Shown here piece by piece: positions 6,392 through 10,387 of a DNA stretch of 10,387 bases; within the stretch, counting starts at the first letter, position 1; each line of letters starts with the position of its first letter. Source of the DNA: CAYVZZ01 sp964456185. Its GTDB lineage: Bacteria > Pseudomonadota > Gammaproteobacteria > Pseudomonadales > Alcanivoracaceae. The notes under the pieces were generated by a model, which was given only the letters and a program-made list of their open reading frames with translations, did no database searches and was not told the origin of the DNA. The stretch is from the NCBI GenBank assembly GCA_964456185.1, contig CAYVZZ010000077.1, forward strand, positions 1 to 10,387, read 5' to 3'. The position numbers and the translations under genes are program-made.

Positions 6392-7531
6392 CTAATACTG
6401 CTTCCAAACCACACGACGCACATAATCGGTATAACTGTGAATAATGCGCACCACCTTGTCACTCACGTTGGGCATGCTGTAATCGGCCACAAGCCGTAGC
6501 CCGCGCTCATCACCACGCGGTTGATCGGCCAAAATCGCCAACCCCTGACGCACGCGATCAGTTTCCAGCCCCACCATCATCACCGCGGCCTCTTCCATGC
6601 CCTCTGGCCGTTCGTGGGCCTCTCGCAAATTCAGCGCGGGAAAATTCAGAATAGATGACTCTTCATTAATGGTGCCGCTATCCGACAACACCGTTCTGGC
6701 ATGCATCTGCAGATTGACATAATCGTGAAACCCCAATGGCTTGAGCAATTGCACCTTGGGGTGAAATGCCGTGCCCGTGGCGTTAATGCGATTTTGCGTA
6801 CGCGGGTGAGTAGACACAATTACCGGTAGCTCATGCTCTTCAGCCACCGAATTCAGCACCTTGGTTAATTTGCCAAAGCTGCGATCCGACTCGATATTTT
6901 CTTCACGGTGCGCACTCACCACAAAATAGGACTGCTTTTCCAGCCCCAAACGCGTCTGCACATCAGAGGCCTGAATCTGCGGCATATAATGGTGCAACAC
7001 TTCATACATGGGACTGCCGGTCTTGATCACTTGATCAGGCGGCAAGCCCTCACGCAGCAAATAATCACGCGCAATGGTGCTATAAGTCAGGTTGATATCA
7101 GCGGTGTGATCCACAATGCGCCGATTGGTTTCTTCCGGCACACGCATATCAAAACAACGATTGCCTGCTTCCATGTGAAAAATAGGGATTTTGCGACGTT
7201 TAGCGGGAATCACCGACAAGCAGCTATTGGTATCGCCCAGCACCAATACGGCATCGGGTCGCACCGTGTCCAACACATCGTCCACTGCACTGATCAAATT
7301 GCCAATGGTATTGGCCGCACTTTTGCTACCATCCGCGCTGTTAAGAAAGTAATCCGGTTTACGAATACCCAAATCATCAAAGAACACCTGATTGAGTTCG
7401 TAGTCATAGTTTTGGCCGGTATGCACCAACGTGTGCTCACAATAACGGTCAAGCGCAGCCAGCACACGAGACAAACGGATAATTTCAGGGCGCGTGCCAA
7501 CAACCGTCGCCACTTTTAATTTTTGATTCAT
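6392..7531 (-). CDS. fnlC: UDP-GlcNAc 2-epimerase-type enzyme FnlC (WbjD/CapG), UDP-L-FucNAc synthesis
   Basis: The third enzyme of UDP-N-acetyl-L-fucosamine synthesis. It epimerises C-2 of the UDP-sugar made by FnlB, in the cytoplasm. The 379 residues show the non-hydrolysing UDP-GlcNAc 2-epimerase fold: VVGTRPEIIRLSRVL (10-24), HTGQNYDYELNQVFF (37-51), VLGDTNS (97-103), HMEAGNRCFDMRVPEETNR (119-137), VVSAHREENIE (204-214), VSTHPRT (239-245) and LSDSGTINEESSILNFPAL (282-300) with REAHERPEGMEEA (303-315). The last two stretches are the form seen in FnlC rather than in WecB. ATG at 7531 follows the fnlB stop by 18 bases. It looks complete and active. Confidence 0.95.
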   Translation of the reverse strand: MNQKLKVATVVGTRPEIIRLSRVLAALDRYCEHTLVHTGQNYDYELNQVFFDDLGIRKPDYFLNSADGSKSAANTIGNLISAVDDVLDTVRPDAVLVLGDTNSCLSVIPAKRRKIPIFHMEAGNRCFDMRVPEETNRRIVDHTADINLTYSTIARDYLLREGLPPDQVIKTGSPMYEVLHHYMPQIQASDVQTRLGLEKQSYFVVSAHREENIESDRSFGKLTKVLNSVAEEHELPVIVSTHPRTQNRINATGTAFHPKVQLLKPLGFHDYVNLQMHARTVLSDSGTINEESSILNFPALNLREAHERPEGMEEAAVMMVGLETDRVRQGLAILADQPRGDERGLRLVADYSMPNVSDKVVRIIHSYTDYVRRVVWKQY

Positions 7532-7549
7532 AACTTACTCAGCAAAAAA

Positions 7550-8680
7550 TCACACCACGAGCGGATAAGTATCGGGATCTTCAGGATCAAATGGTTCATC
7601 AATCCAGAATAGAGTATACAGCTCATCATCACCGATATTCTTAATGTTGTGAGTATGCCAAACAGGCATATCCACATAGGCAGGTTGATCACCATCAAGG
7701 TAAAAATCCATCACCTCGTCGGTGCCTACTTTACGAAGTTGGATCAGAGCCTTACCTTTTATCACAGCAAAACGTTCAATTTTACGGGTGTGAAAGTGAT
7801 TACCCCGAGTGATACCAGGCACTGTGGTTGAAAAAGAACACTGGCCGCCAACCCCTAAGCGTGCCACTTCGGTGAAAGCACCGCGATTATCTGCATGCTT
7901 TGTCAATTGCACTGGGAAATGCCGCTGATAGTCCAGATAAGACCGATAAGTGTTAAAAAGCTGATGTTCAAATGTATTCGCTAAAACAGGGATCTCCCCT
8001 TTCTGGCGATACTCCAAATCAAAGCGCTTAAGCGTAGCAAGCACCTGGGTTACCGTTACTTTCGCAGTAGGCTGCACCAACCATTCCGCCGTATTGTCAC
8101 GCTCATCAATTGCCTTAACAATCGTGTCGACCAACTCTTGAACATAAATCAATCCAATTTCATTGTCTTGGTGAACACTAGGCTCATTATCGTTGACCAA
8201 TAAGTGGCAAAAAGTCGCGATAAACGAGTTGTAGTGCGGCTTGCAAAAAGGGCCGAACACATTGGGAATCACTAGCCCGGTAAAGCGACCACCACTGAAT
8301 TTAGCCCAATCTGCCAATAATTGGCGGCACTGTTGTTTGGATCTGCCATACAGGTTGTCGAGCGACTCTTGGGTCGATGAAGAAATCACAAGATGCGCTT
8401 TACTGCCAACCCGCTGCACAGCGCTCACCAGGCGTTGTGTCAGATCAATATTGGTATCGTGCAACACCTGTTGTGATTCGTGACGGTTTAATGCAGCTAA
8501 ATGAACAATCACATCACATTGAGAAACAAACGCATCCAATTGCTCTTCATTACCAAACCAATTGCGATGAAAATCCACTCGCTCAAATTGGTCAGCCTTC
8601 AAGCCGAGAACATTGTAAAGATGCTGACCAATAAACCCACCTTGGCCAGTAATGCCAACTTTTAACACCCTATCTATCAC
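7550..8680 (-). CDS. fnlB: UDP-2-acetamido-2,6-dideoxy-hexulose reductase FnlB (WbjC/CapF)
   Basis: The second enzyme of UDP-L-FucNAc synthesis: it epimerises C-3 and reduces C-4 with NAD(P)H. Its two domains are both visible in 376 residues. The N-terminal extended short-chain dehydrogenase has TGQGGFIG (11-18), HLAALNRHES (60-69), SSSTQE and the catalytic YGRSK (Tyr111, Lys115). The C-terminal cupin (from about 255) has RGNHFH (His295, His297), Glu302 and WHTHNI (His342, His344), an intact metal-binding set of the kind described for CapF. The GTG start at 8680 overlaps the fnlA stop by 4 bases (GTGA). A GTG at 8668 is a possible alternative that would still keep the whole dehydrogenase motif. 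Confidence 0.95.
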   Translation of the reverse strand: MIDRVLKVGITGQGGFIGQHLYNVLGLKADQFERVDFHRNWFGNEEQLDAFVSQCDVIVHLAALNRHESQQVLHDTNIDLTQRLVSAVQRVGSKAHLVISSSTQESLDNLYGRSKQQCRQLLADWAKFSGGRFTGLVIPNVFGPFCKPHYNSFIATFCHLLVNDNEPSVHQDNEIGLIYVQELVDTIVKAIDERDNTAEWLVQPTAKVTVTQVLATLKRFDLEYRQKGEIPVLANTFEHQLFNTYRSYLDYQRHFPVQLTKHADNRGAFTEVARLGVGGQCSFSTTVPGITRGNHFHTRKIERFAVIKGKALIQLRKVGTDEVMDFYLDGDQPAYVDMPVWHTHNIKNIGDDELYTLFWIDEPFDPEDPDTYPLVV

Positions 8681-9696
8681 GCCTTTACATCCTGTCGAAT
8701 GAATTCAAGTTTGAGCAGCAAATCCTTCATTTGATCAACTGACAAGCGATGTGTGTTATGAGAGTGATAATCTTCGCTGGCAGAATGTTTCTCTTCGCCA
8801 TCCACAAAAAACTTATCGTAGTTCAAATCACGATTGTCTGCTGGTATGCGGTAATAATTGCCCATATCAATATGCTTGGCCATTTCCTCGCGCGTCACCA
8901 AGGTTTCGTATAATTTCTCACCATGGCGCGTACCAATTACCTTGACCTCATTGTCAGCTTTGTACAGCTGCTTCAGAGCCTCCGCCAGTACGTCTAACGT
9001 GGCTGCTGGTGCTTTCTGTACAAACAAATCACCATTCTCGCCATGCTCAAAGGCATAAAGCACCAAATCAACAGCATCTTCCAACGTCATCATGAAGCGT
9101 GTCATGTTGGGATCGGTAATCGTAATCGGCTTACCTTGCTTTATCTGATCAACCCAAAGAGGAATCACTGACCCCCGGCTAGCCATTACGTTTCCATAGC
9201 GGGTACAACAGATAGTAGTGTCTGTCCCCTGCCCCAAGGCACGACCTTTGGCAGTGGCCACTTTTTCCATCATCGCCTTGCTAATACCCATCGAATTAAT
9301 AGGATAAGCTGCCTTGTCAGTGCTGAGCACAACCACATTCTTAACCTGATGGGCGATGGCTGATTCGAGCACATTATTCGCACCCAACACATTGGTTTGC
9401 ACCGCCTGCATCGGGAAAAACTCACAACTCGGCACCTGCTTCAAAGCCGCCGCATGAAACACATAGTCTACACCGCGCATCACATTATCAACGGAGCTAC
9501 GATCGCGCACGTCGCCTATATAAAATTTCACTTTGGGGTTTTGCAATGCATGGCGCATATCGTCTTGTTTTTTCTCGTCACGGGAGAAAATCCGAATTTC
9601 CTTGATATCGGAATTCAAAAAACGGTTAAGAACGGCATTACCAAAGGAACCAGTGCCGCCGGTCAAAAGAAGAGTTGCACCGTTGAAAAGATTCAT
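8677..9696 (-). CDS. fnlA: UDP-GlcNAc 4,6-dehydratase/5-epimerase FnlA (WbjB/CapE)
   Basis: The first committed enzyme of UDP-L-FucNAc synthesis; it dehydrates and epimerises UDP-GlcNAc in the cytoplasm. The 339 residues form an extended short-chain dehydrogenase with TGGTGSFG (12-19), HAAALKQVPSCE (81-92), STDKAAYPIN (125-134), then SMGISK, where Met136 stands in the place of the usual Tyr of YxxxK and Lys140 is kept. That Met is, as I recall, normal for the CapE/FnlA branch. RYGNVMASRGSVIPLW and HGEKLYETLVTREE also fit. The ATG at 9696 is preferred over a GTG at 9705, because AGGTG at 9703-9707 is its ribosome site, six bases upstream. It lies 12 bases after the upstream glycosyltransferase stop. 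Confidence 0.96.
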   Translation of the reverse strand: MNLFNGATLLLTGGTGSFGNAVLNRFLNSDIKEIRIFSRDEKKQDDMRHALQNPKVKFYIGDVRDRSSVDNVMRGVDYVFHAAALKQVPSCEFFPMQAVQTNVLGANNVLESAIAHQVKNVVVLSTDKAAYPINSMGISKAMMEKVATAKGRALGQGTDTTICCTRYGNVMASRGSVIPLWVDQIKQGKPITITDPNMTRFMMTLEDAVDLVLYAFEHGENGDLFVQKAPAATLDVLAEALKQLYKADNEVKVIGTRHGEKLYETLVTREEMAKHIDMGNYYRIPADNRDLNYDKFFVDGEEKHSASEDYHSHNTHRLSVDQMKDLLLKLEFIRQDVKA

Positions 9697-9702
9697 ATTA
9701 AT

Positions 9703-9707
9703 CACCT
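9703..9707 (-). promoter_or_regulatory. Shine-Dalgarno site fixing the start of fnlA
   Basis: AGGTG on the minus strand lies six bases before the ATG at 9696 and includes the alternative GTG at 9705, so the ATG is the better start. Confidence 0.55.
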
Positions 9708-9708
9708 A

Positions 9709-10387
9709 TTATCTAAAAAGTTCAACATTATCAGCAATTACATCCTGCGGAGTTAAATTCTCAACGGCCCAGGCACGTATGAAAATACGCCAATTGTAAT
9801 AATCATTGAGACTCTTCTTTGCACAAGAACTAATAAAAGATAAAAACAAATCAATATCATCAAGCGAATAGGATGCACCAAGGACTTGTTCATTAAGAAC
9901 TCGCCAAGGCGTTCTGTCGCTTGTTAGAACAGGAACGCCGCAGCCCAAGGCCTCGGCTATTACATGACCAAAGTTTTCACCAAAGGATGGAAAAAAGAAA
10001 AGATCATAATTGACAATTACAGAAGGTATCTCATTAGGGTAAGGAGCCCCTTGATAAGAAACAGTTACATTATCTGGCATATCTTTTATTATAGCAAGAC
10101 ACTCTTCCCAATATGTTCTGTCTTCAATAGGTCCATATATGTCGAATTGTAACTTTACAGTACATAATTTGAGAATATGCAAGGCACCTAGTAAATTTTT
10201 CTTAGGAGAAATTCTAGACAAAAAATAAATTTTAAATATATTAGATGAAGCACGCTGCGGTATATTAAGGTCTATTGGTGGCGACGAAATATTTTTCGCA
10301 ATGCGTACATTGGCCCACTTAAATTGACGAAGGATATCCTTCTTTTCCTCTTGAGTTGAAGCATGCCATACGACGTTCCTATACAGA
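9709..10387 (-). CDS. GT4 glycosyltransferase, C-terminal part (runs off the window edge)
   Basis: The frame stays open to the window edge, so this is the last 225 or so codons of a larger gene whose start lies beyond 10387. Near the edge it reads VVWHASTQEEKKDILRQF, the usual GT4 linker segment, then IYFLSRISPKKNLLGAL, FDIYGPIED, and the nucleotide-sugar site PSFGENFGHVIAEALGCGVPVLTS, which holds the EX7E pattern (GEN...AEA). It is therefore a GT-B retaining glycosyltransferase, probably building the same repeat unit. The coding sequence is clearly more AT-rich than the fnl genes (many AAT, ATA, TTT and AAA codons), as is common for O-antigen transferases acquired separately. Donor and acceptor cannot be read. 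Confidence 0.88.
   Translation of the reverse strand, partial: LYRNVVWHASTQEEKKDILRQFKWANVRIAKNISSPPIDLNIPQRASSNIFKIYFLSRISPKKNLLGALHILKLCTVKLQFDIYGPIEDRTYWEECLAIIKDMPDNVTVSYQGAPYPNEIPSVIVNYDLFFFPSFGENFGHVIAEALGCGVPVLTSDRTPWRVLNEQVLGASYSLDDIDLFLSFISSCAKKSLNDYYNWRIFIRAWAVENLTPQDVIADNVELFR

Noticed and set aside
6908..7519. A 203-codon plus-strand open frame antisense to fnlC
   Set aside because: It lies wholly within the strongly supported fnlC gene and shows no recognisable domain; it is a shadow of that gene's codon use.
9280..9305. Missing catalytic Tyr in FnlA (SMGISK instead of YxxxK)
   Set aside because: A Met at this place is, as I recall, normal for the CapE/FnlA branch, so it is not a sign of inactivation.
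1..10387. CRISPR array, tRNA or rRNA genes, insertion sequence ends
   Set aside because: I saw no regular spaced repeats, no tRNA-like cloverleaf, no rRNA sequence and no transposase reading frame or matching terminal repeats.

Overview
The window looks like part of a gammaproteobacterial chromosome. Three points support this: a lipobox-bearing M48 metalloprotease, as in Gram-negative envelopes; gene families best known from Escherichia and Pseudomonas O-antigen loci; and moderate GC in most genes. No genus can be fixed from the sequence alone. Genes are densely packed and no gene-free stretch exceeds 300 bases.

Left part (1-2500, all minus strand). There is a small uncharacterised ORF, then an M48-family zinc metalloprotease lipoprotein gene broken by a frameshift near base 642, then a COG1373/DUF4143-type AAA ATPase. 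Just upstream of the ATPase lie two copies of a 26-bp AT-rich repeat, one with a perfect 18-bp palindrome. They look like an operator pair.

Middle (2500-4655). A plus-strand polyprenyl-phosphate sugar-1-phosphate transferase, the step that starts a surface polysaccharide repeat unit, sits behind a good sigma-70 promoter. It converges on a minus-strand toxin-antitoxin pair (ribbon-helix-helix antitoxin, then a MazF/PemK-type toxin). That pair has its own strong promoter and a palindromic operator over the predicted start site.

Right part (4656-10387, all minus strand). This is a compact operon, in transcription order: a GT4 glycosyltransferase cut by the window edge, fnlA, fnlB, fnlC, a WbuC-family cupin and a WbuB/WbjE-like GT4 glycosyltransferase. 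FnlA, FnlB and FnlC convert UDP-GlcNAc to UDP-N-acetyl-L-fucosamine. The last glycosyltransferase is the natural candidate for adding L-FucNAc to the lipid-linked oligosaccharide begun by the sugar transferase. The window is therefore the end of an O-antigen or capsule locus whose product should contain L-FucNAc.

The points most worth a second look are the WbuC-like protein, which seems to have lost all its cupin metal ligands; the tandem palindromic repeats before the ATPase; and the frameshifted protease. I did not find a wholly new multi-gene system.
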